From positions 1 through 64,000 of the forward strand of contig JAGBMJ010000068.1 in assembly GCA_017634975.1 (NCBI GenBank): a stretch of 64,000 bases of DNA, read 5' to 3'. The stretch's first letter is position 1. The number at the start of each line of letters is the position of its first letter. Positions 44,088-52,328 of the stretch are shown in pieces. The notes beneath the pieces were generated by a model, which saw only the letters and a list, made by a program, of their open reading frames with translations, ran no database searches and was not told the DNA's origin. The DNA is from Lachnospiraceae bacterium. GTDB taxonomy: Bacteria; Bacillota; Clostridia; Lachnospirales; Lachnospiraceae. A program made the translations under genes and the position numbers.

Positions 44088-45241
44088 GTTTAAGAAACCC
44101 GTCATCGGCATGGGCGACTGCGGCAGTTGTGCTCCTTGCTGCGGTGAGCATTCTTGTATACAGGATCATCCGTTTGCGGAAAAGCCTGAAGGATAAAGAG
44201 AAGAAAAGCTTCCGGGGCTACTCCGCCATGTGGATCGCCTCGGACCTTCCTTCCTACAAAAGGAGACTGGTACTCTATATCCTGCTTAAGATCGCAGGGA
44301 TCGCAGGTCTTGTCACGAGCCTTTTCAGCGCGGCTTATCTGATGGGACGGCCCAGCTATAACAAAAAGATCGATGCAGGAGTGCAGAGAAGAGATATCTA
44401 TCTTTGCCTCGATGTTTCCTATTCCCTTTATGACCTTAATGCGGACTTTGTCGAGAATCTTGAGGATGTGGTCAGAGGTCTGGAGGGAGACCGGGTCGGG
44501 ATCTCGATCTTCAATACGTCTACGGTGGAATATATGCCGCTGACTACGGATATGGACTTTGCCATAGACAAACTGCAGGATCTTAAGGAATACTTTGTCC
44601 TGCAAAGGGAGTATATGCATTTCAAGGATGAATACAGTATTGAGAATATGACCGATGAGGAGTTCCTGGAATTTCTGGGAGCGCTGCCGAAAGAAGAATA
44701 TGACGCTTTCGCCGCTATGGTCTATAAGCTGGATCTGATCGACAACCCTGTAACGCTCGACAATGAGAACAGGGGAAGTTCTTTGATCGGCGAGGGACTG
44801 GCAAGCTGTCTCTTTAACTTTCCGTATCTGGGAGATTCCGAAAGAACGAGAGTGATCATCATGGTCACCGACAATGCACAGGCCGAGCTGAAACCGCCTG
44901 CCATAGAGCTCGCGGAAGCTGCAAAAATGTGTAAGAATAACGATGTGGCAGTCTTTGGGATCTTTCCTCCCAAGGAGGCGCTTCGGGATCTTCAGCCGGG
45001 GCAGAATTTTGATAACTTAAGCAGCGATATGAGGCAGAATATCCGAAAGACCGGTGGTGAATTCTATATTGTCGGTTCGGACTTTGATACGGAGAATGTG
45101 ATCCGGCAGATCCAGTCTCATGAGGCGATGCAGGTGGATGAGGTGAGTGTCAACCGGGTGACGGATGATCCTGACCGTGCCATTATGATCTGTATTTTGG
45201 GGCTGGTTTTGTTTGTAATAGCAAAGGGGGCGGGTACCTGA
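44078..45241 (+). CDS. BatA-like vWA membrane protein
   Basis: A 387-residue protein with two N-terminal helices (about 7-28 and 68-88), a vWA domain whose MIDAS motif is LCLDVSYSLYD (DxSxS), and a C-terminal helix (about 366-384). The vWA region carries a charged insertion of about 60 residues. The domain likely faces the exterior or the membrane surface and recruits the MoxR complex. It overlaps neighbours on both sides. Confidence 0.82.
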   Translation: MEISLRNPSSAWATAAVVLLAAVSILVYRIIRLRKSLKDKEKKSFRGYSAMWIASDLPSYKRRLVLYILLKIAGIAGLVTSLFSAAYLMGRPSYNKKIDAGVQRRDIYLCLDVSYSLYDLNADFVENLEDVVRGLEGDRVGISIFNTSTVEYMPLTTDMDFAIDKLQDLKEYFVLQREYMHFKDEYSIENMTDEEFLEFLGALPKEEYDAFAAMVYKLDLIDNPVTLDNENRGSSLIGEGLASCLFNFPYLGDSERTRVIIMVTDNAQAELKPPAIELAEAAKMCKNNDVAVFGIFPPKEALRDLQPGQNFDNLSSDMRQNIRKTGGEFYIVGSDFDTENVIRQIQSHEAMQVDEVSVNRVTDDPDRAIMICILGLVLFVIAKGAGT

Positions 45242-46185
45242 TGAGATTTCAACCGGTTGTACCAGTTGCAGTTCTTGCGATCCTGCTGGTGGTACTCTTT
45301 CTGTTTTTATTGATCGGGGCGCTGCGAAATCATGGAACCGTATTGCATAAGACGGTTACAATCATCGTGTCGGCACTGCTTTGCCTGTCGGTGGTTCCCA
45401 TTGCTGTCAGACCCATGATCAGGAACAAGGACATCCAATATGCCAGACCGAATCTGGATGTGCTTTTCGTGCTGGATACCACCATGAGTATGTGGGCCGA
45501 GGATTATCAGAATGACAGCAGAATGGATGGTGCTATAGAGACCATGGAATTCATCATGGAAGAGATGAACGGAAGTTCCTTTGCTCTGATCACTTTTGGC
45601 GACAAGAGTGAGATCAAGATGCCCATCACGCAGGATGCACAGTCCATAGATGATGCAATAAAGGCAATCCGGATTCCCGACCGATGGCTGGCCGGAGGAA
45701 CCTCCCTCAATTCGCCTTTTGAAAATATGGAATATATGCTCAGTCATATGGGCAAGGAGGAAGGCCATGAACGGATCGTCTTTTTCTTAAGTGACGGCGA
45801 GATCACGGTGGATGAGGAGATGACCGATTTTACAGATATGGCATCTATGATCGATGGTGGTGCGGTCCTTGGTTTTGGTACCCCAAAAGGGGCAACCATC
45901 ACCGACCGGGACGGTCATACGCTGTTTGATTATGATACCTGTTCGGATGCGGTGACCTGCCTTGATATGGATTCGCTGAACGATCTCGCAGATGCGCTTG
46001 AGATCGACTGCATCCAGATGAAGAACCGAAAGGATGTATCGGAAGTGATCGAGAAGGCGGTTGCTAATGCAGAGGAAGTTATGGCCAACCGGGATGATCT
46101 GGATAATTATGATGATATATATTATATGTTTGTACCGGGATTTATGATCCTGTTACTTGCGGCTTTTCTTCTATACAAGGAGTAG
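45241..46185 (+). CDS. BatB-like vWA membrane protein
   Basis: A 314-residue protein with two N-terminal helices, a vWA domain with the MIDAS motif VLDTTMSMWAEDY (DxTxS), LAGGTSLNSPFENM and FLSDGEIT, and a C-terminal helix (about 295-312). Its start shares the stop of the previous gene. The two vWA proteins probably form a membrane pair. Confidence 0.85.
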   Translation: MRFQPVVPVAVLAILLVVLFLFLLIGALRNHGTVLHKTVTIIVSALLCLSVVPIAVRPMIRNKDIQYARPNLDVLFVLDTTMSMWAEDYQNDSRMDGAIETMEFIMEEMNGSSFALITFGDKSEIKMPITQDAQSIDDAIKAIRIPDRWLAGGTSLNSPFENMEYMLSHMGKEEGHERIVFFLSDGEITVDEEMTDFTDMASMIDGGAVLGFGTPKGATITDRDGHTLFDYDTCSDAVTCLDMDSLNDLADALEIDCIQMKNRKDVSEVIEKAVANAEEVMANRDDLDNYDDIYYMFVPGFMILLLAAFLLYKE

Positions 46186-46195
46186 ATGATCGATT

Positions 46196-47068
46196 ATGGA
46201 ATTTAACAGGAAAAAATATAATCTATTGATGTTTCTGATGATCGTAATGATCGTAGTGTGTTTGGCGGTCTTTACCTGCTTTGCCGTATGCGGCACCCGG
46301 CTGGGATTAAACAGCTTCTTTGTATTGATGAGCCAAAAGGGGGAGTATCCTACAGAGGTGGAGGAAAAAGCAGCCGGAATCGAATTTATCGACAAATACA
46401 TCACGACCTACAATCTGGCGAATGCGGAGTACAGTGACGGTCATTATGAGCAGGCCATGGATATGTATGAGCAGGTGCTGGATGATAATGTCACCGGAAG
46501 CATAAAGGGAAGATCATGCATCAACCTGTCGCTGTCCCGTACCAGGACGATCGACTTTGACGATATCTATGAACGGTTTGATGACTTTGAGGACGGAAAA
46601 GAAACTGACATCATGGTTTTGGCGGACAAGATCACCAAGGCGATACAGGTTCTGGAGCAGGCAAAGGAAGATCTGGCAGGCAACGGATGCGTGGGGGAAG
46701 AAGATACCCTGGATCTTTCGATCCCTGAGGAAGAACGGAACGAAGCGGAGAAACTGGCTTCGGATATCGATAAGGAGATCGAAAAGTTAAAGAAGATGCT
46801 TGAGAAACTGAAACAGTCAGCCGGTGGCGGAGGATCGGATGATACGGACAATACGGACAATAACCAGGGCAGTGGTTCCGGAGATAGCGAGAGCCAGCCA
46901 TCCGGCGGAGATGCGCGTGAGGATGAAGTAAGGGACTTTCTGGAAGAACAGCAGACAAGAACCAAGGAAGAGCAGGAACAGTCGCAAAGTGATTATGACG
47001 AAAGAAATTACTGGTCCGGTGAGGATGCAGGTTTCGGCGATGACAGCGCGAATCCCAAACCATGGTAA
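46196..47068 (+). CDS. BatC-like TPR/low-complexity protein
   Basis: A 290-residue protein. One helix (about 9-33) is followed by a TPR-like stretch (YNLANAEYSDGHYEQAMDMY), a coiled-coil region (about 185-207) and a Gly/Ser/Asp/Gln-rich tail ending in NYWSGEDAGFGDD. This is the layout of BatC proteins at the end of MoxR/vWA clusters. The unit ends in a hairpin. Confidence 0.75.
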   Translation: MEFNRKKYNLLMFLMIVMIVVCLAVFTCFAVCGTRLGLNSFFVLMSQKGEYPTEVEEKAAGIEFIDKYITTYNLANAEYSDGHYEQAMDMYEQVLDDNVTGSIKGRSCINLSLSRTRTIDFDDIYERFDDFEDGKETDIMVLADKITKAIQVLEQAKEDLAGNGCVGEEDTLDLSIPEEERNEAEKLASDIDKEIEKLKKMLEKLKQSAGGGGSDDTDNTDNNQGSGSGDSESQPSGGDAREDEVRDFLEEQQTRTKEEQEQSQSDYDERNYWSGEDAGFGDDSANPKPW

Positions 47069-47095
47069 AACCACAGGGACGGACCTGGTGGTTTT
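47067..47095 (+). terminator. Hairpin terminator with GGGACGGACC loop
   Basis: AAAACCAC (47067-47074) pairs with GTGGTTTT (47088-47095). It begins inside the stop codon. The loop AGGGACGGACC echoes the GGGGACGG repeats at 6616, 47774 and 61488. Confidence 0.65.
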
Positions 47096-47173
47096 GGCAG
47101 GAGAAGGTGACAGTCTCCGGTTCGCTGGCCAATAAAGCGGAATTGACAAACAATCACATAGAAAGGAATTGAA

Positions 47174-47776
47174 ATGATAAAGAATATTGTCTTTGATATC
47201 AGCAATGTACTGGCACCGTTTCGGTTTAAGGAGTTTCTTGCGGAAAAGGGGTTTGACGGACCGATGATCAAAAGGATCATACAGGCTTCCGCCATGACAC
47301 CCTATTGGACGGAATACGAAAAGGGAAAGCTTACGTATGAGGAAGCTATGGCTGCCTTCGCCGGTACGGATCCCGAAATAGAGGAGGAACTACATAAGGC
47401 ATACGATTCGTGTTCGGGGATCATGGGAAAATATGATTATACACAGGGGTGGATAAAGACCCTGAAAGAAAGCGGTTATAAACTGTATTGTATCACCAAT
47501 TTTACACCTGCCGGATATGAACAATGCTATGATTGCATTTCCTTCATAGAGGAATTTGATGGCTGCGTGTTTTCTTTCAGGGAAGGTATCGCAAAACCGG
47601 ACCCTGAGATATACAGGAGGCTGTTAAAGCGGTATGATCTGAAACCGGAAGAATGCGTGTTCATAGATGATACGGAAGAAAATGTATTCAGCGCCCAAAA
47701 ACTCGGGATGGCAGGGATCGTATTTACGGGATATGAAGATGCAGCAGCAAAGCTCGCAGAAATAGCCGGCTCATGA
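47174..47776 (+). CDS. HAD-superfamily hydrolase (YihX-like)
   Basis: A 200-residue HAD phosphatase. Motif I is VFDISNVLAPF (DxxN as in YihX types), motif II lies in CITNFT, the conserved Lys is in GIAKPDPEIY, and motif III is VFIDDTEENV. It probably acts on a small sugar phosphate. GAAAGGAATTG gives the ribosome site. Its TGA stop is formed by the first bases of a GAGGACACGGGGACGG element. Confidence 0.88.
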   Translation: MIKNIVFDISNVLAPFRFKEFLAEKGFDGPMIKRIIQASAMTPYWTEYEKGKLTYEEAMAAFAGTDPEIEEELHKAYDSCSGIMGKYDYTQGWIKTLKESGYKLYCITNFTPAGYEQCYDCISFIEEFDGCVFSFREGIAKPDPEIYRRLLKRYDLKPEECVFIDDTEENVFSAQKLGMAGIVFTGYEDAAAKLAEIAGS

Positions 47777-47797
47777 GGACACGGGGACGGTCCTTTT
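47774..47797 (+). repeat. GGGGACGG dispersed element, copy at a stop codon
   Basis: TGAGGACACGGGGACGGTCC plus TTTT is identical over at least 23 bases to 61488-61511. Both copies start exactly at the TGA of the upstream gene. This copy lacks the inverted GTCCTCA arm seen at 61512-61518. Confidence 0.75.
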
Positions 47798-47799
47798 AT

Positions 47800-47927
47800 C
47801 TTTCACGATGGAAAACTGCTGTTTATCAAGAATTAAATTCGGCGGATATTACTGTATGATCGGTGGTGCGGTTCATCTGGAAGAAGAGGATGAGGCGCAA
47901 GAAAGGATAGGAGAAAACTTGGCATGA
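47800..47927 (+). pseudogene. NUDIX hydrolase remnant
   Basis: Two frames together give FHDGKLLFIKN then KFGGYYCMIGGAVHLEEEDE, which matches the start of a NUDIX fold (strand, then GGAVHLGE-type entry to the Nudix box). The helix and REVxEExG catalytic part are missing. It abuts the GGGGACGG element on the left and overlaps the next gene's ATGA on the right. Confidence 0.65.
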
Positions 47928-48598
47928 GGATGATCATTGTAAGGCATGGGGAACCGGACTATGGGAAGGATTGTCTTACCGAAACCGGTTGGATACAGGC
48001 AAAACAGGCAGCGCAGCGGCTTAAGGAAGAAGGGATAGAAGAAATCTGGTCCTCGACGATGGGGCGGGCGCATGAGACAGCAGAGGCAACGGCAGAGCTG
48101 CTTGGATTGCCCATACGGGATCTTGCGTGGGCGCGGGAGCTGTACTGGGGAAGCAGGGACAGAGAGGAACTGTATCAGGACGGACATCCGTGGGATACGG
48201 CAGATACGATGGCAAGAAACGGTTTGGATCTGACCGCTCCGGACTGGCGGCACGGTCCGTATTTTATAAATAACAGAGTGACGGAGAGCGTCGACATCGT
48301 TGAACAGGAGGCAGATCAATGGATGGCGAGCTTTGGCTATGAGCGAAAAGGACGATATTATTTCCATACAGAGTCGGAGAAAACGCATCGGACCATTGCA
48401 TTATTCTGCCATGGAGGTTCCTCCAGTGCATTGATCGCACATTTCATGAATCTGCCGTTTCCGTATGTCTGTGCTATGCTGCATGTGGATTTTACCGGCA
48501 TCAGTATCCTTCGTTTTGAAAAAAGGAAGGGTGCATGTACGCTGCCGTGTCTGGAACTGGTAAATGATTGCAGACATCTTAAGGAATCACAGATATGA
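47924..48598 (+). CDS. Histidine phosphatase family protein
   Basis: A 224-residue phosphoglycerate-mutase-fold phosphatase. The catalytic motif is IVRHGEPDYG, with LTETGWIQAKQAAQRL and WSSTMGRAHETAEAT following; the second His is in FCHGGSSS. It is cytosolic and its substrate is unknown. Its start overlaps the stop of the NUDIX remnant, and its stop overlaps the next gene. Confidence 0.88.
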   Translation: MRMIIVRHGEPDYGKDCLTETGWIQAKQAAQRLKEEGIEEIWSSTMGRAHETAEATAELLGLPIRDLAWARELYWGSRDREELYQDGHPWDTADTMARNGLDLTAPDWRHGPYFINNRVTESVDIVEQEADQWMASFGYERKGRYYFHTESEKTHRTIALFCHGGSSSALIAHFMNLPFPYVCAMLHVDFTGISILRFEKRKGACTLPCLELVNDCRHLKESQI

Positions 48599-49020
48599 GT
48601 AAGTTCAGGATGCCAAAAATCAATTCTGTTCATTTCGGAGCGAAATGGATTGGAAGCGCTCTTGTTATCGGGGTATTATTACCCGCGGTTATATGGATCC
48701 TTACAGATGTATTCTATTGGGGATTCAGTGTGATCGGGGGGATCCTTCTTTTTGGATTCATCATTGTATTTTGCATAGAAATGAAACAGGATTCCGGCAG
48801 GAAACCATACTATGAGCAATATCTTGGGGAAGACATTCCGTTCGATCCCGACAAGCAGATCGCTGTAATTAAGTGCAGTATCTGTAACGGAGAGCAGGTG
48901 GCGGGTTTTAAGAGCAAAGAGAATGGCCATTTCACGGAGGTAATGCTGATCCGAGACCCTGCGGATCTGACTGAGTTTAAGAAAATATATCGGATCGAAG
49001 AGATAAAAAAAGAATACTAA
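48595..49020 (+). CDS. Conserved small membrane protein
   Basis: A 141-residue protein with two helices (about 18-37 and 41-61) and a cytoplasmic tail containing KCSICNGEQVAGFKSKENGHF and EVMLIRDPADLTEFKKIY. I recall similar tails in many Lachnospiraceae small proteins but no function. It overlaps the phosphatase gene (ATGA). Confidence 0.7.
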   Translation: MSKFRMPKINSVHFGAKWIGSALVIGVLLPAVIWILTDVFYWGFSVIGGILLFGFIIVFCIEMKQDSGRKPYYEQYLGEDIPFDPDKQIAVIKCSICNGEQVAGFKSKENGHFTEVMLIRDPADLTEFKKIYRIEEIKKEY

Positions 49021-49059
49021 AGGCCACCGGTTTTCAGGAAAAACGTCATCATCACGATG

Positions 49060-49068
49060 TGGTATAAT
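49060..49068 (+). promoter_or_regulatory. Extended -10 promoter for the second two-component unit
   Basis: TGG-TATAAT is an extended -10 (TGnTATAAT). No good -35 is seen, as is usual for this class. The transcript would carry a leader of about 200 bases with a short open frame at 49110. Confidence 0.5.
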
Positions 49069-49109
49069 ATCTGTGAGGCTGAATTGACCCTTTGACAGAG
49101 GTATAAGAG

Positions 49110-49217
49110 ATGCTGGGAGATTGGTTACAGTTCTTAAAGAAGAATCAACCGAATGGCTCCGGGGCAGGGAATCCTGCGCCGGAATTTGAATGCGGAACTG
49201 ATCAGGGAACTGGATAA
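49110..49217 (+). CDS. Possible leader peptide or gene relic, 35 residues
   Basis: MLGDWLQFLKKNQPNGSGAG and onward to TDQGTG, behind AGAGG. No family is recognised. A frameshift would join it to a second stretch (AELIRELDKVDGENNRDQEW), so it could be a relic. Low support. Confidence 0.25.
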   Translation: MLGDWLQFLKKNQPNGSGAGNPAPEFECGTDQGTG

Positions 49218-49281
49218 AGTAGATGGAGAAAACAATAGAGATCAAGAATGGGTGATTTTATAGTTTAAAGAGGATATGCGA

Positions 49282-50043
49282 ATGGAACAGACAAAGGTAC
49301 TGATGATAGATGATGACGAACTGATAGCCAGGTCCACATCGGAGTATTTCAATATCGTGGGCGTTAAGACAGCCTATGTTACAAGTTATGACGCTGCCGT
49401 AGATTTTCTGGAAAAGCAGGAAGTCTCGTTATTGCTCCTTGATATCAATCTTGGTGATAAGTCAGGCTTTGATCTTTGCAAAAAGGTGCGGGAAAACTAT
49501 GATATGCCCATATTCTTCATCAGCGCGCGGACAAGCGATGATGATATACTGATTGCGCTGAATATCGGCGGCGATGATTATATTAAGAAACCCTATACGC
49601 TGAATGTGCTTCTTGCCAAAGTAAAGGCTGTACTGGATAGATATGAAAAGGCAAAGGAAGCATCAAAAAAGCTTCAAGAGTCATCCCGGGGGTTATCAGA
49701 AACAGATCGGAAAGACACAAGACTCCGGATCAGGGATGGACTGTATCTTGATACTGCCACCCGCAAACTCACTGATCGCGGCAAAACAGAAGAGCTCCGT
49801 GCCATGGAGTATAAGCTTTTGTATTATCTTCTGGAAAATGCAGGAAGAGTTATTACCAAAGATGAGCTGTTTGATCATGTCTGGAAGGATGAAAACACCT
49901 GCGAGGGAACCATAGCCGTGCATATCAGGCATATCCGGGAAAAGATAGAATCGGATCCGAAAGACCCGAAGATCATCAAAACAGTCTATGGAGTCGGATA
50001 TATGGTTGAAAAGACTTCGGATGAGATGGATACCGGATACTGA
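49282..50043 (+). CDS. OmpR-family response regulator, second system
   Basis: A 253-residue regulator. The receiver domain starts KVLMIDDDELIARS, with phospho-acceptor Asp in LLLLDINLGDKSGF and Lys in YIKKPYTLNVL. A linker rich in Lys/Ser precedes the winged helix, which ends KTVYGVGYMVEK. ATG 49282 is chosen because AAGAGG lies 8 bases upstream; ATG 49276 is too close to it. Next to a kinase and an ABC/FtsX transporter, this layout resembles peptide-antibiotic sensing systems of the BceRS type. Confidence 0.88.
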   Translation: MEQTKVLMIDDDELIARSTSEYFNIVGVKTAYVTSYDAAVDFLEKQEVSLLLLDINLGDKSGFDLCKKVRENYDMPIFFISARTSDDDILIALNIGGDDYIKKPYTLNVLLAKVKAVLDRYEKAKEASKKLQESSRGLSETDRKDTRLRIRDGLYLDTATRKLTDRGKTEELRAMEYKLLYYLLENAGRVITKDELFDHVWKDENTCEGTIAVHIRHIREKIESDPKDPKIIKTVYGVGYMVEKTSDEMDTGY

Positions 50044-50068
50044 AGAAGGGGCTATACGGAGTTTTCAG

Positions 50069-51427
50069 ATGAAAAAATATAAAATAATAGTGGGGGTCGC
50101 GCTGACCTCAATCGCTATTGCGATTCTTGGTTTTGTTTTCATTACAAGACTTGGCTTTGCGAATGCCGCTGATGTATCCAGACAAAGTATCATTCTGTTG
50201 AATCATATTGTGAAGACAGCAGAACAGCACAGGAAGGATTTGAGTGCCCTTGAAGAGATCGATGCTGACTTTGTTGTCTTGGGCAGTGAGGATCAGCTGC
50301 TGTATTCTCATGTATCAGATGAGACGCTCCCCGGCAGTCTGTCTGTCGGCGTAGCTATTCAAAAACGCTATCCATACAGCTATCTGACAGATGGCGGAAA
50401 AGTATGGGGAACGGTGATACTCCTTGATGATCCCACAGCCGGTATGAAAAGAATGACCGGTTATATGACCTTCGCCTTCGTTATTCTCCTTCTGCTCATA
50501 AGTGTTGGAATGCTCCTGTATGGAATATACATCCAAAGGAATTTTATCTCCCCCTTTAGAAATATGAAAGAATTTGCGACGAAGATTGCCCAGGGGAAGC
50601 TGGATGAACCGCTTGGGATGGACAGGGATAATATTTTTGGAGTTTTTTCCGAAAGCTTTGATATCATGCGTGAGGAGCTGGCAGAGACGAAGAAACGGGA
50701 GCTGGAGCTTCAAAAAAAGGAACGGGAGCTGGTGGCGTCCCTGAGCCATGACCTGAAGACCCCGGTAACCGGCATAAAGCTCACGGCAGAGCTTATGCAG
50801 ATGAGAATGTCAGTAAAAACGGAGCAGACAAATGTTTCTGAAGTATCTGATACCGACACCTTTTCGTTTACCCGGGATGAGCTCGTCGCTTTTAATACAG
50901 ATGTAAAAGGAATATATGACAGAGCAGAACAGATAGATTCCCTGCTTGCCGATCTGTTTACATCCACACTGGATGACCTGGGAGAGTTCAAGGTAAATTG
51001 CCGGGATGAGGAGGCGAAGGTTCTTTCCGGGATCGTAAAAGCGGCGGATGACAAGGCTTATGCGGTAATGGATGATATACCTGACGTGATCATAAACATC
51101 GACAGAAAGCGGATGTCACAGGTTATCGGAAATATCATTTCCAATTCCTACAAATATGCGGACACACAGATCAATATTCATTTTCAGATATCAGAAAAAT
51201 ATCTGGAAATGCAGATTGCGGATCAGGGCCCCGGAGTGCCGCCACCAGAGATCGATCTGATCACCAATAAGTTTTACAGGGGAAAGGACTGGCAGGATAC
51301 GGATAAGGATGGTAATGGTCTGGGACTCTATATAGCCAGAAGTCTGATGACTAAAATGAACGGCGATCTCATCGCGGAAAGTGACGGGGCAGGGCTTAAG
51401 ATCACGCTGGTGATCCCACTTAGCTGA
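50069..51427 (+). CDS. Sensor histidine kinase, second system
   Basis: A 452-residue kinase. Helix 1 is at about 5-25, an extracytoplasmic domain of about 105 residues follows, then helix 2 near 135-158 and a HAMP-like segment. The HisKA box is ASLSHDLKTPVTGIKLTAEL and HATPase motifs are NIISNSYKYAD, DQGPGVPP and GNGLGLYIARSLM. ATG 50069 follows ACGGAG; an in-frame ATG at 49988 would overlap the regulator gene. The large sensor loop argues against the loopless intramembrane-sensing BceS type. Confidence 0.88.
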   Translation: MKKYKIIVGVALTSIAIAILGFVFITRLGFANAADVSRQSIILLNHIVKTAEQHRKDLSALEEIDADFVVLGSEDQLLYSHVSDETLPGSLSVGVAIQKRYPYSYLTDGGKVWGTVILLDDPTAGMKRMTGYMTFAFVILLLLISVGMLLYGIYIQRNFISPFRNMKEFATKIAQGKLDEPLGMDRDNIFGVFSESFDIMREELAETKKRELELQKKERELVASLSHDLKTPVTGIKLTAELMQMRMSVKTEQTNVSEVSDTDTFSFTRDELVAFNTDVKGIYDRAEQIDSLLADLFTSTLDDLGEFKVNCRDEEAKVLSGIVKAADDKAYAVMDDIPDVIINIDRKRMSQVIGNIISNSYKYADTQINIHFQISEKYLEMQIADQGPGVPPPEIDLITNKFYRGKDWQDTDKDGNGLGLYIARSLMTKMNGDLIAESDGAGLKITLVIPLS

Positions 51428-51485
51428 GCTTCATTTAATAAGTTTTTAATATTTATACAATATCATTTTAAGGATGTTTCTAAAA

Positions 51486-51571
51486 AAGCCATATATAATA
51501 CAGCCATACTGATCTTAAAATGTGCGACAAACACAAATGGAGTATCAGAGAAAGGGTATTATATATGGCTT
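51486..51571 (+). promoter_or_regulatory. 16-base inverted repeat spanning the ABC transporter leader and start codon
   Basis: 51486-51501 and 51556-51571 are perfect 16-base reverse complements 54 bases apart. The right arm contains the ABC gene ATG (51565) and the left arm contains TATAAT (51494-51499), a possible -10. Read-through RNA from the kinase gene could hide the start codon, while RNA begun at the local -10 would lack the left arm. As DNA it may also be a pair of regulator sites. Pairing seen, mechanism inferred. Confidence 0.55.
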
Positions 51572-52326
51572 CTTCTATTTTAAAAACAGAAAAACTCTGC
51601 AAATCATTTTCAAATGGCGGCATACAGCAGCATGTTATCAAGAATCTCGACATGGAAATAAGTAAAGGTGACTTTACGGTCATCATGGGTTCTTCGGGAT
51701 CGGGTAAATCGACATTGCTCTATGCATTATCCGGGATGGATAAGCCTTCTATGGGCAAGGTCATCTTCAATGGGACCGAGATTCAGGGCTTAAGCAACGA
51801 TGAGCTTGCGGTCTTCAGACGCGGCAACTGCGGATTTGTGTTTCAGAGCATCTATCTTCTTGAGAATCAGACGGTGCTGGATAACGTATTAACAGGTGCC
51901 CTCATAGTTCAGAAGAACTCACCTGAATTAGTAAATAAGGCTAAGGAACTTCTTAAGAAAGTCGGGCTTAATGAGGAAGCATGGAATAAGTATCCGAGCC
52001 AGCTTTCAGGCGGTGAGGCTCAAAGAGTCGGTATCGTAAGAGCCGTTATCAATGATCCTAAGATCCTATTCGCCGATGAGCCTACGGGACAGCTTAATTC
52101 CGCATCGAGCCGCGATGTACTCGACATCTTCACGGATATCCATAAGAACGGTCAGAGCATCGTCATGGTTACACATGATCTTAAGACTGCACTTCGCGGA
52201 ACACGAGTCCTTTACTTAAGAGACGGAGGAGTCGTAGGTGATTACAGGATGCCGAACTACGGTGAGGACGATATTAAGGGAAGAAGAAATAACCTGACTT
52301 CCTTCCTCGAGGATATGGGGTGGTAA
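51565..52326 (+). CDS. ABC transporter ATP-binding protein (MacB/LolD type)
   Basis: A 253-residue ATPase. Walker A is GSSGSGKSTLLYALSG, Q loop is FVFQSIYLLENQTVLDNV, the signature is LSGGEAQRVGIVRA, Walker B is ILFADEPTG and the His switch is MVTHDL. This is the group that pairs with FtsX-type permeases for export or antibiotic-peptide removal. An upstream in-frame ATG (51520) exists, but GAAAGGG before 51565 and family length favour the latter. CTG leucine codons are rare here, unlike the core genes. Confidence 0.92.
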   Translation: MASSILKTEKLCKSFSNGGIQQHVIKNLDMEISKGDFTVIMGSSGSGKSTLLYALSGMDKPSMGKVIFNGTEIQGLSNDELAVFRRGNCGFVFQSIYLLENQTVLDNVLTGALIVQKNSPELVNKAKELLKKVGLNEEAWNKYPSQLSGGEAQRVGIVRAVINDPKILFADEPTGQLNSASSRDVLDIFTDIHKNGQSIVMVTHDLKTALRGTRVLYLRDGGVVGDYRMPNYGEDDIKGRRNNLTSFLEDMGW

Positions 52327-52328
52327 AG

